Below, one piece after another: positions 17,615 to 25,522 of a DNA stretch of 34,325 bases. A program made the position numbers and the translations under genes. The notes below the pieces were generated by a model. That model was not told the origin of the DNA and searched no databases. It saw only the letters and a program-made list of their open reading frames with translations. Position 1 is the first letter of the stretch; each line of letters opens with the position of its first letter. The stretch is from positions 1-34,325 of the forward strand of contig JAXDHR010000222.1 of assembly GCA_034664425.1 (NCBI GenBank), written 5' to 3'. This DNA is from DATBDM01 sp034664425 (GTDB taxonomy: Bacteria; Actinomycetota; Thermoleophilia; Solirubrobacterales; Solirubrobacteraceae).

Positions 17615-19768
17615 TCAGGCGACGCGCAGGCGGCGACGGGGCGTGGCGCGCAGCTCGCGGACGACGGACTCGACGAGCGCCTCGGACTCGTCGCGGCGGC
17701 CATCCGTGACCGCGCCGACGATCCCGCGCTTGCGCGCGATCAGCTCGATCATCGTCTCGTCGATCGTCTCTGCGGCGAGCAGGTACCACGCGGTCACGGC
17801 GTCGTGCTGGCCGATGCGGTGCAGGCGGTCCTCGGCCTGGTCATGCATCGCCGGGGTCCACTCGAGGTCCAGGAAGGCGACGTTGGACGCACGCGTGAGC
17901 GTGATCCCCTGACCCGCGACGCGCGTCGCGCAGACGATCAGCTGCGGTCCCTCGCCCTCCTGGAACGCGCGCACCGCCGCCTCCCGCTGCTCGACGGAGT
18001 CGCGCCCGATCAGGTGCAGCGCGTCCGGGAATCGCTCGATCAGCAGATCCTGGACCTCGCGATGCCCCGCAAAGACCACGAGCGCCTCGTCGGACTCGAG
18101 GAAGTCGTGGATCCAGGCCAGCGCCGGACCGAGCTTGCCGCGGGCGGCGAGCCGCCGCAGCGTGTTGAGCTGGGCGAGCCGCTCCGCGCGCAGCGTCGCC
18201 GCGACCTTCGCCTCCAGCTCGGAGAGGTCGAGCGGCTGCTCGCGCAGCCATTGCACCACGTCCTTCTCGGCGAGGCGGTACTCGCGCTCGTTCTCCAGCG
18301 CGACGGGCACGACCACCTGGCGCTTCGCGGGCAGCTGCGGGAGCACGTCGGCCTTCAGCCGGCGCACGAAGCAGCTGCGGCGCAGGTGCCAGTGGATGCG
18401 CTCCTCCGCGCCGGCGCCCTGGAAGCGGCGGGCGAACTTCGCGCCGGAGCCGAACTCCTCGAGGCGGCCCAGCACGCGCAGCTGGGAGATCAGCTCCTCC
18501 GGGTGGTTCATCACCGGCGTGCCGGTGAGATTCAACCGCAGCGCGTCCTGCGCCAGCGCGCCGACGAGCCGCCGCACGGCCTGCGTGCGCTTGGCGCGCG
18601 GGTTCTTGACGTAGTGCGACTCGTCGAGCACGAGTGCCTTCGGCGTGCGCAGCCCGAGCCGGACGCGATGCGCGTGCACGATCTCGTAGTTGAGGACGAC
18701 GATGTCGGCCGCCTGGTGCGTGCCGCTGGTGCCCGACACGACCGTCACCGAGCGGTGCGGCAGCCAGTGCTCGATCTCGCGACGCCAGTTCAGCTTGAGG
18801 CTCGCCGGGCACACCACGACCGCAGGGTAGGCATCGTCGGCCTCGAGCGCGGCGAGCGCCTCCACGGTCTTGCCGAGGCCTTGCTCATCGGCGAGGAAAC
18901 ACCGCCGCGACCACAGCACGTAGGCGACGCCGGCGCGCTGGAACGGACGCAGCTCGCCGCCCAGGCGGTCCTCGATCGCGAGCGCCGGCCCGTCGTGCGC
19001 GCGCGAGCGGCGGACGTCCTCGATCGCAGCGTCGTGCTCGCGGCGAAGGCGGTCGAGCACCTCGCGCGCGACCGGCGAGGGCTCGACGCCGAACGTGCGC
19101 AGGTAGTGCTCGAGCGGCTGGAGCAGGTACGGATCGACCGGGATCGAGCGTCCGTGCGCCTCGGCGGCCGGCAGCGCGGTGAAGGCGGGGATCGTCTCGG
19201 GGTCCCAGTTGACGTCGAGCTTGAAGCGGGGCTCGCCGACGCTCTCGATCAGCGACAGCGACGCCGGTGCGGGCGCCTGGTGGACCTGCAGGCGGGTCGC
19301 ACATCGCAGCGCTCGATCGTCGAGCCGCGCGCCCTTGGCGTCGAGCAGCGCGTCGGCGACCTCCTTGGAGAAGGGCAGCCACAGGCGGCCGCCGCGGTCG
19401 GCGGCCTCGGATGCGAGCGGCTCGTCGAGGTCTCCGGCGATCGTGTCGAGCACGAACGCGCCCTTGCCGTCGAGCCGCCCGGCGGTGACGCGGCCGACCC
19501 AGCCGGCGACCGCCTTGGCGAGCCAGGCGTCGACCTCGGGATGCACGTGCAGCGACGGGAATCGCTCCAGCACACCCTTGACGAACGGCGCCGTGGCGTC
19601 CGCGCGCGGCGCCCACCACTCACGCGCCTCCCAGTCGAAGCGCCGTCCGGGGATCGCGCGCACGGCATCGACGATCTCCGCGAGGTACGGGAACGAGAAG
19701 ACGACGAACGCCTGGCCCTGACGGTCCTGGCGCAGCTCGACGTTGTAAGCGGGTTCCGCGGCGCGCAT
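17615..19768 (-). CDS. SNF2-family DNA translocase, SMARCAL1-like
   Basis: DNA-dependent ATPase of the SNF2 superfamily, 717 residues from ATG 19768 (TACCGT 10 nt upstream; an in-frame GTG at 19780 overlaps that box). The N-terminal 250 residues are lineage-specific and begin with a compact domain rich in aromatic residues (VVFSFPYLAEIVDAV, FDWEAREWWAP). The motor starts at LRPFQRAGVAYVLWSRRCFL and has Walker A ADEQGLGKT, the DEAH-type box DESHYVKNP, LNLTGTP, and in the C-terminal RecA lobe ATRVAGQGITLTRASNVAFL and QAEDRLHRIGQ. These match SMARCAL1/ZRANB3-type annealing helicases better than bacterial HepA/RapA. A role in DNA repair or fork processing is inferred. No nuclease domain is fused and no partner gene is adjacent. 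Confidence 0.88.
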   Translation of the reverse strand: MRAAEPAYNVELRQDRQGQAFVVFSFPYLAEIVDAVRAIPGRRFDWEAREWWAPRADATAPFVKGVLERFPSLHVHPEVDAWLAKAVAGWVGRVTAGRLDGKGAFVLDTIAGDLDEPLASEAADRGGRLWLPFSKEVADALLDAKGARLDDRALRCATRLQVHQAPAPASLSLIESVGEPRFKLDVNWDPETIPAFTALPAAEAHGRSIPVDPYLLQPLEHYLRTFGVEPSPVAREVLDRLRREHDAAIEDVRRSRAHDGPALAIEDRLGGELRPFQRAGVAYVLWSRRCFLADEQGLGKTVEALAALEADDAYPAVVVCPASLKLNWRREIEHWLPHRSVTVVSGTSGTHQAADIVVLNYEIVHAHRVRLGLRTPKALVLDESHYVKNPRAKRTQAVRRLVGALAQDALRLNLTGTPVMNHPEELISQLRVLGRLEEFGSGAKFARRFQGAGAEERIHWHLRRSCFVRRLKADVLPQLPAKRQVVVPVALENEREYRLAEKDVVQWLREQPLDLSELEAKVAATLRAERLAQLNTLRRLAARGKLGPALAWIHDFLESDEALVVFAGHREVQDLLIERFPDALHLIGRDSVEQREAAVRAFQEGEGPQLIVCATRVAGQGITLTRASNVAFLDLEWTPAMHDQAEDRLHRIGQHDAVTAWYLLAAETIDETMIELIARKRGIVGAVTDGRRDESEALVESVVRELRATPRRRLRVA

Positions 19769-19778
19769 GGACCGATGC

Positions 19779-19784
19779 ACGGTA
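19779..19784 (-). promoter_or_regulatory. -10 box TACCGT of the SNF2 gene
   Basis: TACCGT on the minus strand ends 10 nt before ATG 19768 and overlaps the alternative GTG at 19780, favouring the ATG. Confidence 0.45.
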
Positions 19785-19813
19785 GCTCGCGCGGCGGTCA
19801 GGACCGCCCTACG

Positions 19814-20326
19814 TCATTCGCAGAACGCGATGAAAGGCACGCCGATCAGCGTCACCCGATGGGTCTTCGTGCTGACCGCGAACTGCAGCCGGCCGCCGCC
19901 GCTCTTGGGCACCTTGACCAGCGTGATGCCGAAGACGCTCTCGGTGCTGTGGTCGAAGGTCGCCTTCGGGAACGCGCGCCGGATCGCCCGCGTCCGCGCG
20001 CCGACGCCGACTCCGCGCGCCTTCGCACCGCCGCGCACGAGGATGTCCGTGACCTTGCGGGGATTGCTCTGCGTGTAGTCCACGCTGCCCTCGAGCGGGG
20101 CCTTCAAGCGGGCGGACCGCGTGTTCTGGGCGAGCTCGCAACCCGGGCGGATCGGGCCGACGAGCCCGCGAGCGCGCAGCGAGCGGTGCAGATCGCCGAG
20201 GTGGACGCCGCCGACCCGCGCCGGCGTGACCTTCTGCGCGGGCGGCGAAGCGCCGTCCGCGACGGCGGCGGTTGCGGCGGCGGCGGCGGCGAGTGTGGCG
20301 ATGACGGCGAGGGGCGTGGCGCGCAT
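19814..20326 (-). CDS. Secreted protein of unknown function
   Basis: 170 residues, not recognised. An Ala-rich signal peptide (about 1-25, MRATPLAVIATLAAAAAATA) is followed by a small domain beginning VTPARVGGVHLGDLHRSLRARGLVG. The opening (G-V-x-L-G-D, then a helix and an L-x-G turn) resembles a repeat seen in many actinobacterial exported proteins of unknown role. Two Cys, one in RPGCELAQ and one in the C-terminal IAFCE, could form a disulfide. The ATG at 20326 is preceded by TACGGT with a 6-nt gap. It is divergent from the Cys-containing unknown at 20376. No catalytic motif is visible. Confidence 0.75.
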   Translation of the reverse strand: MRATPLAVIATLAAAAAATAAVADGASPPAQKVTPARVGGVHLGDLHRSLRARGLVGPIRPGCELAQNTRSARLKAPLEGSVDYTQSNPRKVTDILVRGGAKARGVGVGARTRAIRRAFPKATFDHSTESVFGITLVKVPKSGGGRLQFAVSTKTHRVTLIGVPFIAFCE

Positions 20327-20332
20327 CGCGCG

Positions 20333-20338
20333 ACCGTA
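20333..20338 (-). promoter_or_regulatory. -10 box TACGGT of the secreted unknown
   Basis: TACGGT on the minus strand ends 6 nt before ATG 20326; a leaderless start. Confidence 0.5.
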
Positions 20339-20361
20339 CCGGAGCGATGCCCTGCGCGGGC

Positions 20362-20367
20362 TAGGGT
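20362..20367 (+). promoter_or_regulatory. -10 box TAGGGT of the Cys-containing unknown
   Basis: TAGGGT ends 8 nt before GTG 20376; it decides that GTG as the start. Confidence 0.5.
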
Positions 20368-20375
20368 CTCGCCGC

Positions 20376-21008
20376 GTGCCCCTCCAGAACCGCGTGACCC
20401 CGCTCGGGGAGCTGATCGCGACGCCCGCCCGGGGGCTCGTCTACGGCAACCGCGGCTGCCTCCACGACGCGGCCGGCCGCATCCGGCGCCAGCACGCGGG
20501 TCGGCGCTGGATCGCCTGCCGCCTGCGCTTCCGCGGCTGGCAGCGCGGCCCGCTGCTGCAGCCGGGGCGCTTCACCGAGCTGTTCTTCCTCGACGAGGCG
20601 ACCGCGTTCGCGGCCGGGCACCGCCCGTGCGCGCTCTGCCGCCGCGCGGACTACGACCGCGCGCTCGCCGGCCTCGGCGCACCCGGCGCCGACGCGCTCG
20701 ACGAGCGGCTGCATGCCGAGCGGCTGACCGCACCGCGGGAGCGGCGCCTGCACGACGCGGCGTTCGACACGCTGCCCGACGGGGCCTTCGTCGTGCTCGA
20801 CGGCGTCCCATGGCTGGTACGCGGCGACGCCCTGCGCCGCTGGACGCCCGCGGGCTACGGCGCGGCGCGACCGCGGCCGGCGGGCGCCGCCCGGCTGCTG
20901 ACGCCGCCCGCGCTCGTCGCGCTGCTCGCCGGCGGCTGGGACGGCGCCGTCGCACTGCTGCACCCTTCGGCGGGCGATCGCGGTGTCGCGCCCGGCGCGC
21001 CGGGGTAG
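20376..21008 (+). CDS. Conserved protein of unknown function with GHRPCxxCRR motif
   Basis: 210 residues from GTG 20376. I recall proteins with the same landmarks in other bacteria but none with a known function. Landmarks: GLVYGNRGCLHD (Cys28), RRWIACRLRFRGWQRGPL (Cys48), PGRFTELFFLDEATAFAAGH, and GHRPCALCRRADYDRAL (Cys85 and Cys88). The four cysteines could bind one metal ion. The CxxCR loop resembles the zinc module of Ada (GxRPCxxCRP), which suggests but does not show nucleic-acid or damage-related binding. A later stretch, FDTLPDGAFVVLDGVPWLV, looks like a beta-hairpin. The SRPBCC gene starts 13 nt downstream, so the two are cotranscribed. Confidence 0.8.
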   Translation: MPLQNRVTPLGELIATPARGLVYGNRGCLHDAAGRIRRQHAGRRWIACRLRFRGWQRGPLLQPGRFTELFFLDEATAFAAGHRPCALCRRADYDRALAGLGAPGADALDERLHAERLTAPRERRLHDAAFDTLPDGAFVVLDGVPWLVRGDALRRWTPAGYGAARPRPAGAARLLTPPALVALLAGGWDGAVALLHPSAGDRGVAPGAPG

Positions 21009-21021
21009 CCCCCGGAGCCCG

Positions 21022-21462
21022 ATGGCCCGTAACGAAATTCACATCGACGCACCGATCGCGACCGTCTTCGACGTCCTCGCCGACCCGCGCTTCTTCGCCA
21101 ACTGGGTGGTGGGCGCGAGCTCGGTCCGGGGGGTGGAGGGCGAGTGGCCGGCGGTGGGCAGCACGCTGCACCACTCGCAGCAGCTCGTCCTGCGCGACAC
21201 GACGCAGGTGAAGCTCGTCGACCCGCCGCGCCGCCTGCTGCTCGAGGCCCGCGCGCGCCCGCTCGCCGTCGCCGAGGTCGACATCGGCCTGGAGCCGGAC
21301 GGCGACGGCACGCGCCTCGTGCTGGTCGAACGCGCCACGGGGGCGATCGCCGGCGCCTTCCCGGAGCTCCTGACTGATCCGCTGATCCACATCCGCAACC
21401 GCGCGTCGGTCGCGCGGCTCAAGCGGCTGGCCGAGATCGGCCACCAGCTCGGACTCGACTAG
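21022..21462 (+). CDS. SRPBCC family protein (START-like ligand-binding fold)
   Basis: 146-residue cytoplasmic protein of the SRPBCC / polyketide cyclase-dehydrase superfamily, which binds hydrophobic ligands in a helix-grip cavity. The first strand and helix are clear (IHIDAPIATVFDVLADPRFF), followed by NWVVGASSVRGVEG and beta strands such as DTTQVKLVDPPRRLLLEARA. A long C-terminal helix (residues 112-140) follows. ATG 21022 lies 13 nt after the preceding stop, so it is cotranscribed with the Cys-containing unknown. No enzyme-specific residues can be assigned. It is convergent with ppk with a 4-nt gap. Confidence 0.85.
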   Translation: MARNEIHIDAPIATVFDVLADPRFFANWVVGASSVRGVEGEWPAVGSTLHHSQQLVLRDTTQVKLVDPPRRLLLEARARPLAVAEVDIGLEPDGDGTRLVLVERATGAIAGAFPELLTDPLIHIRNRASVARLKRLAEIGHQLGLD

Positions 21463-21466
21463 CGTC

Positions 21467-23572
21467 CTAGGTCGTCGCGGTCTCGGCGGCGCGCGCGGCG
21501 TGGCGTGCCATCAGCTGGCGCTGCACGCTCAGCGGCGCGCCGTCGGGCGAGCGGCGCTGCCATGTGCCCCCGGCGTCGAGCACCCACGCGTTGACGTTGT
21601 CGGCGAGGCACAGCTCGATCGTCTCGACGACCTGCTCGCGCAACTCCGCGTCGAGCACCGGCGCCAGCAGCTCGACGCGGGTGTCGAGGTTGCGCGGCAT
21701 CAGGTCGGCGGAGCCGACGTAGACCTCCGTCTCCTCACCGCGCTCGAACGCGTACACGCGCGAGTGCTCGAGGAAGCGGCCGACCACCGAGACGACCGTG
21801 ATGTGCTCGGAGACCCCCGGCACGCCGGGCTTCAGGCAGCAGATCCCGCGCACGTTGAGCTCGACCGGCACGCCCGCCTGCGACGCGCGGTAGAGCGCCT
21901 GGATGCACTCGCCGTCGACGAGCGCGTTCATCTTCATGCGGATGCGCGCGTGCTTGCCCTCGCGATGCGCGGCGATCGTGCCCTCGATCTTCTCGACGAT
22001 CCCCTCGCGCAGGTGCGCCGGGGCGACGAGCACCTGGCGGTAGCGCCGCGGGCGGGCGAACCCGGTCAGCGTGTTGAACATGTCCGCGACGTCGGCGGTG
22101 ATCTGGTCGTCGCAGGTCAGCAGACCGAAGTCGGTGTACAGCCGCGCGGTCTTCTGGTGGTAGTTCCCGGTCCCGATGTGCAGGTAGTTGCGCACGCCCT
22201 CGCCCTCGCGGCGGACGACGAGGATGCACTTGGCGTGGGTCTTGAGCGTCGGCAGCCCGTAGACGACGTGGACGCCGGCCTCCTCCATCGAGCGAGCCCA
22301 GCCGATGTTCGCGCGCTCGTCGAAGCGCGCCTTGAGCTCCACGAGGCAGACCGCCTGCTTGCCCCGCTCGGCCGCCCGGATCAGCGCCGGGACGAGCGGC
22401 GAGTCGTCGCTCGTGCGGTACACGGTCTGCTTGATCGCGAGCACGTCCGGATCGCCGACCGCCTGCTCGACGAAGCGCTCGACCGAGGTCGAGAACGAGT
22501 CGTAGGGGTGGTGCAGGATCAGGTCACCGCGGCGCATCGCGCCGAGGACGTCGGCCGGTTCGCCGTCGTCGCCCTGCAGCCGCGGCTGCGTCACCGGCGT
22601 CCACGGCTCGTCGCGCAGCTCGGCGAAGCCCGAGACCTTCGCGAGATCCGAGAGGTCGGTGAGGTCGAGCGGGCCGCGGACCTCGAAGACGTCGTCGGCG
22701 TCGGCGTCGAGCGCCTCGGTGATCTGCTCGCGCATCTCCGCGCTCATGTCCGAGCCGACCTCGACGCGCACCACCTCGCCGAAGCGGCGCCGGCGCAGCT
22801 CGTCCTCGACGGCCTGGAGCAGGTCGTCGGCCTCGTCGGAGACCGTGAAGTCGGCGTCGCGCGTGACGCGGAAGGTGGAGACGTCGCGGATCTCCATGCC
22901 CGGGAACAGCCGCGGCAGATGGTGCGCGATCAGATCCTCGAGCGACACGAAAGTGCGATCGGCCCCGGTCGGCACGAAGCGCGGCAGCATCTCCTTCGGC
23001 ACCTTCACGCGCGCGAAGGTCTCGACGCCCGACACCGGGTCGCGCACGGTGATCGCGAGCGAGAGCGAGAGGTTGGAGATGTACGGGAACGGGCGCCCGA
23101 GGCCCACGGCCAAAGGCGTCAGCACCGGGAAGATCTGGCGCCGGAAGCGCTCGTCGAGGCGGCGGCGGTCGTCGGAGCCGACGTCCTCGTAGCGCACGAT
23201 CCGGATCCCGTGCTCGGCCAGCGCCGGGCGTAGCTCGCCCTCGAGCGTGCGGCACTGGCGCGCGATGTGCTCGCGGACGACCGCGCGGATCGCGGCGAGC
23301 GTGCCCACCGGCGTGCGCCCGTCCTGCAGCGGCTTCTCGATGCCGGCGTCGATCTGCTCGTGCAGTCCGGCGACGCGGACCATGAAGAACTCGTCGAGGT
23401 TGTTGGAGACGATCGAGAGGAACTTCAGCCGCTCGAGCAGCGGCACCGATCCGTCCTCGGCCAGCTCGAGCACGCGCGCGTTGAACTCCAGCCACGACAG
23501 CTCGCGGTTGAAGTAGAGCTCCGGATCGCGGAGATCCGGAACGCTGGCGTCGGCGATGGCGGCTCCGGTCAC
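21467..23572 (-). CDS. ppk1: Polyphosphate kinase 1
   Basis: Makes polyphosphate from ATP, reversibly. 701 residues from GTG 23572, the usual PPK1 length. Four-domain order is visible: the N-terminal domain with LYFNRELSWLEFNARVLELA (about 17-36), the head domain with PFPYISNLSLSL, and two phospholipase-D-like catalytic domains. HHPYDSFSTSVERFV and YRTSDDSPLVPALI open the catalytic part. The phosphorylated His is in LPTLKTHAKCIL, and YLHIGTGNYHQKTARLYTDF follows. The start GTG overlaps the stop of the CHAD C-half gene as GTGA. It ends the ppx-CHAD-CHAD-ppk operon. A PHO-box-like pair lies 34 nt upstream inside the CHAD gene, so ppk may also be induced on its own at low phosphate. Confidence 0.97.
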   Translation of the reverse strand: MTGAAIADASVPDLRDPELYFNRELSWLEFNARVLELAEDGSVPLLERLKFLSIVSNNLDEFFMVRVAGLHEQIDAGIEKPLQDGRTPVGTLAAIRAVVREHIARQCRTLEGELRPALAEHGIRIVRYEDVGSDDRRRLDERFRRQIFPVLTPLAVGLGRPFPYISNLSLSLAITVRDPVSGVETFARVKVPKEMLPRFVPTGADRTFVSLEDLIAHHLPRLFPGMEIRDVSTFRVTRDADFTVSDEADDLLQAVEDELRRRRFGEVVRVEVGSDMSAEMREQITEALDADADDVFEVRGPLDLTDLSDLAKVSGFAELRDEPWTPVTQPRLQGDDGEPADVLGAMRRGDLILHHPYDSFSTSVERFVEQAVGDPDVLAIKQTVYRTSDDSPLVPALIRAAERGKQAVCLVELKARFDERANIGWARSMEEAGVHVVYGLPTLKTHAKCILVVRREGEGVRNYLHIGTGNYHQKTARLYTDFGLLTCDDQITADVADMFNTLTGFARPRRYRQVLVAPAHLREGIVEKIEGTIAAHREGKHARIRMKMNALVDGECIQALYRASQAGVPVELNVRGICCLKPGVPGVSEHITVVSVVGRFLEHSRVYAFERGEETEVYVGSADLMPRNLDTRVELLAPVLDAELREQVVETIELCLADNVNAWVLDAGGTWQRRSPDGAPLSVQRQLMARHAARAAETATT

Positions 23573-24138
23573 GGCGAGTGAGGCATCATCGCATCGGGCT
23601 CGTCCGTGTCGTGAACGGCTTGTGAACGTTCGATCAGGGCGAACTCGAGCCGCGCGCGGAACCCCTTTCGCTCCAGGCTCTCCCATTGCCTCAGGAACTC
23701 CTCGAGCAGCGTGGCCCGGCGCCCGCGCAGGCGGACCTGCAGCGCCACGAGCCCCGAGTAGGCGCGATGCCCCGGCGCGGACCCCAGTGCCTCGGGGTCG
23801 CCGCGCGTCGCGGCGGCGTCCGCGGCGATCACCTCGGCCAGCAGCGCCGCGACGTCGGGCAAGTGGACGTCGGCGTCGTGGATCTCCCCGAGCACGTCCT
23901 GCAGGGCCTTCAGGGGCTTGATCGCCGTCTTCGCGTACGCGCCGAAGCACGCGTGGGTGACCTCGAGGACATACCGCAGCCGCTTGGCGGCGATCCGCAG
24001 GTCGTGCAGCGCGCGCGTGTCGGTGGCTGCCGCCGGCATGAAGCCGATCAGCTCGTCGAGCCGCACGCGCACGATCCGCTCCGCGTCGTCGGCCAGCGCC
24101 GCCTTCGGGTCGAGCCCCTTGATCTTGCGCGCCTTCAC
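23569..24138 (-). CDS. CHAD domain protein, C-terminal half
   Basis: 189 residues from GTG 24138. It carries the second half of a CHAD (conserved histidine alpha-helical) domain, a polyphosphate-binding helical fold. The half begins with VKARKIKGLDPKAALAD, then IVRVRLDELIGFMPAA and the basic signature LHDLRIAAKRLRYVLEV (about residues 50-66). A long helix follows (LQDVLGEIHDADVHLPDVAA). A canonical CHAD has an N-terminal V-H-x-x-R-V-x-x-R-R-L-R segment before this; here it is on the preceding gene. The GTG overlaps that gene's stop as GTGA, so the halves are translationally coupled and probably assemble. The stop overlaps the ppk start. A single-base error at 24135-24138 would also fuse them and must be excluded. 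Confidence 0.85.
   Translation of the reverse strand: MKARKIKGLDPKAALADDAERIVRVRLDELIGFMPAAATDTRALHDLRIAAKRLRYVLEVTHACFGAYAKTAIKPLKALQDVLGEIHDADVHLPDVAALLAEVIAADAAATRGDPEALGSAPGHRAYSGLVALQVRLRGRRATLLEEFLRQWESLERKGFRARLEFALIERSQAVHDTDEPDAMMPHSP
23606..23627 (-). promoter_or_regulatory. PHO-box-like direct repeat upstream of ppk
   Basis: On the minus strand two 11-nt units: GTTCACAAGCC (23627-23617) and GTTCACGACAC (23616-23606). They are identical in core, period and orientation to the box before the regulator gene. They lie inside the end of the CHAD C-half gene. A possible -10 (GATGAT, 23590-23585) follows 15 nt downstream and the GTG of ppk 12 nt after that. Confidence 0.6.
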
Positions 24139-24614
24139 GAGCCCGCGAGCTCCGTGGCGGCGCTGGCGAGCGCGCGCAGGCGCACGTGCAGGTCCTCGTC
24201 GCGTGCGTGCTCGAGCGCAGCCGCGAGCGTGGCGTTGGCGGTCAGCTGGCGCTCGCGCATGCGCGCGACCACGAGCGCGACGCCGGGGCGGTCGGCGGCC
24301 GGCATGCGGGCGGCGACGGCCTCGAGCGCGGCGATCTGGACGTCGGGGTCGCGCCGTTCGCCGAGTGCGTCGGCGAGCGCCTTGACCTCCGCGAGCACGG
24401 CTTTGTGCTCCTTGCGCGGGAAGCACGGTGCGAAGATCTCGAGCACCGCGCGGAGCCGGCGCGTGGCGACGCGCATGTCGTGCACGCGTTCGATCTCGGC
24501 GGTGTCGAGCACGCCCGCCTGCTCGTCGAACAGCTCGTCCGCCCGCTGGCGCACCACCCGGGCGGCGGCGAGCCCGAACGGCTCGAACGGGTCGAGCTCG
24601 ATGTCCCCGGCCAT
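24135..24614 (-). CDS. CHAD domain protein, N-terminal half
   Basis: 159 residues from ATG 24614, which overlaps the ppx stop as TGATG. It holds the first half of a CHAD domain: an N-terminal helix (FGLAAARVVRQRADELFD), the signature RVHDMRVATRRLRAVLEIF (about residues 43-61), then PCFPRKEHKAVLAEVKALAD, GERRDPDVQIAALEAVAA and a C-terminal helix. CHAD folds consist of two four-helix bundles related by pseudo-twofold symmetry with a basic polyphosphate-binding groove. This protein would be one bundle and the next gene the other. Genes flanking on both sides are polyphosphate enzymes, which supports polyP binding. Confidence 0.85.
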   Translation of the reverse strand: MAGDIELDPFEPFGLAAARVVRQRADELFDEQAGVLDTAEIERVHDMRVATRRLRAVLEIFAPCFPRKEHKAVLAEVKALADALGERRDPDVQIAALEAVAARMPAADRPGVALVVARMRERQLTANATLAAALEHARDEDLHVRLRALASAATELAGS

Positions 24615-25489
24615 CAGCGCAAGCCTGCCAGGTCCAGCAGCACGCCCTCGCGCAGCCCGCCGCAGCCGACGTGCAGCTCCCGGCCGAGGCGGCGCGCCGC
24701 CGCGGCGAGCACGAGGATCCCGGCCGGGAGCAGCGCCACGCGCTCGGGCTCGATCGCGAAGCGCTCGGCGACCGCGGCGGCCGGCTCGGCGGCGAGCACG
24801 TCGAGCGCGCGGGCGAGGCTCTCGGCGTCAAGCACCGGGCCGACCAGGCGGCGCAGCGACGTGGCGCTGCCGCCGACGCCCATCGCGTAGCCGGCGGACG
24901 GGATGTCCAGCACGGCGAGCGCCGCGCGCGCGCGCCCGTCCATCGCTGTGAGCTGGGCGTGCGTGGGTGGATCCGAGAGCGGCGCGTCGTCGGTCAGGCG
25001 GCTCGAGCCGACCGGCACCGAGCCCCACCAGCGGACGCCGTCGTCGACCGTCCCGACTGCGATCTCGGTGGAGCCGCCGCCGACGTCGACGACTCCGACC
25101 GCCCCGTCGAGCAGACCGGCGTGGGCGTGCGTCGCGCCCAGGAACGCCAGCCGCGCCTCCTCCTCGGCGTCGAGCACCGTCAGCTCCACGCCGCAGCCGC
25201 CGCCGACGGCATCGACGACCTCGTCGCGGTTGCCGGCGCCGCGGATCGCCGCGGTGGCGACCGCGCGCAGCGCCTGCGCGCCCGCCGACTCGGCCAGCCG
25301 GCGCTGCTCGTCCACGACGCGGACGACCTCGTCGATCTTCGCGCGCGGGATGCGCCCGCCCTCCGGGAGACCGCGGCCGAGCCGCGTGAAGGCACGCCGT
25401 TGCAGCACCTCGGTGAGGCGTCCGCGCTGTGCCTCGGCGACCAGCACGCGCGTGGTGTTGGACCCGATGTCGATGCAGGCGCAGACCAT
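24614..25489 (-). CDS. ppx: Exopolyphosphatase / Ppx-GppA family phosphatase
   Basis: Hydrolyses the ends of polyphosphate chains, or pppGpp in some members. 291 residues from ATG 25489, the short actinobacterial Ppx length without the C-terminal HD-like domain of E. coli Ppx. ASKHA motifs in order: CIDIGSNTTRVLVAE (residues 4-18), RAVATAAIRGAGNRDEVV, the catalytic-Glu region LDAEEEARLAFLGA, VVDVGGGSTEIAVG (phosphate-2), PVGSSRLTD and GVGGSATSLRRL. It is the first gene of the polyP operon. An alternative ATG at 25513 exists, with no good ribosome-binding site for either. The divergent ABC transporter starts at 25523. A degrading enzyme cotranscribed with the synthesising PPK1 suggests controlled turnover. 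Confidence 0.93.
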   Translation of the reverse strand: MVCACIDIGSNTTRVLVAEAQRGRLTEVLQRRAFTRLGRGLPEGGRIPRAKIDEVVRVVDEQRRLAESAGAQALRAVATAAIRGAGNRDEVVDAVGGGCGVELTVLDAEEEARLAFLGATHAHAGLLDGAVGVVDVGGGSTEIAVGTVDDGVRWWGSVPVGSSRLTDDAPLSDPPTHAQLTAMDGRARAALAVLDIPSAGYAMGVGGSATSLRRLVGPVLDAESLARALDVLAAEPAAAVAERFAIEPERVALLPAGILVLAAAARRLGRELHVGCGGLREGVLLDLAGLR

Positions 25490-25522
25490 CGAAGGCCCGA
25501 GACAGGATGCCATGATGGATCG

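Noticed and set aside
17591..21211. Long plus-strand open frame opposite the SNF2 gene
   Set aside because: No domain or start signal; it mirrors codon bias of the true minus-strand gene.
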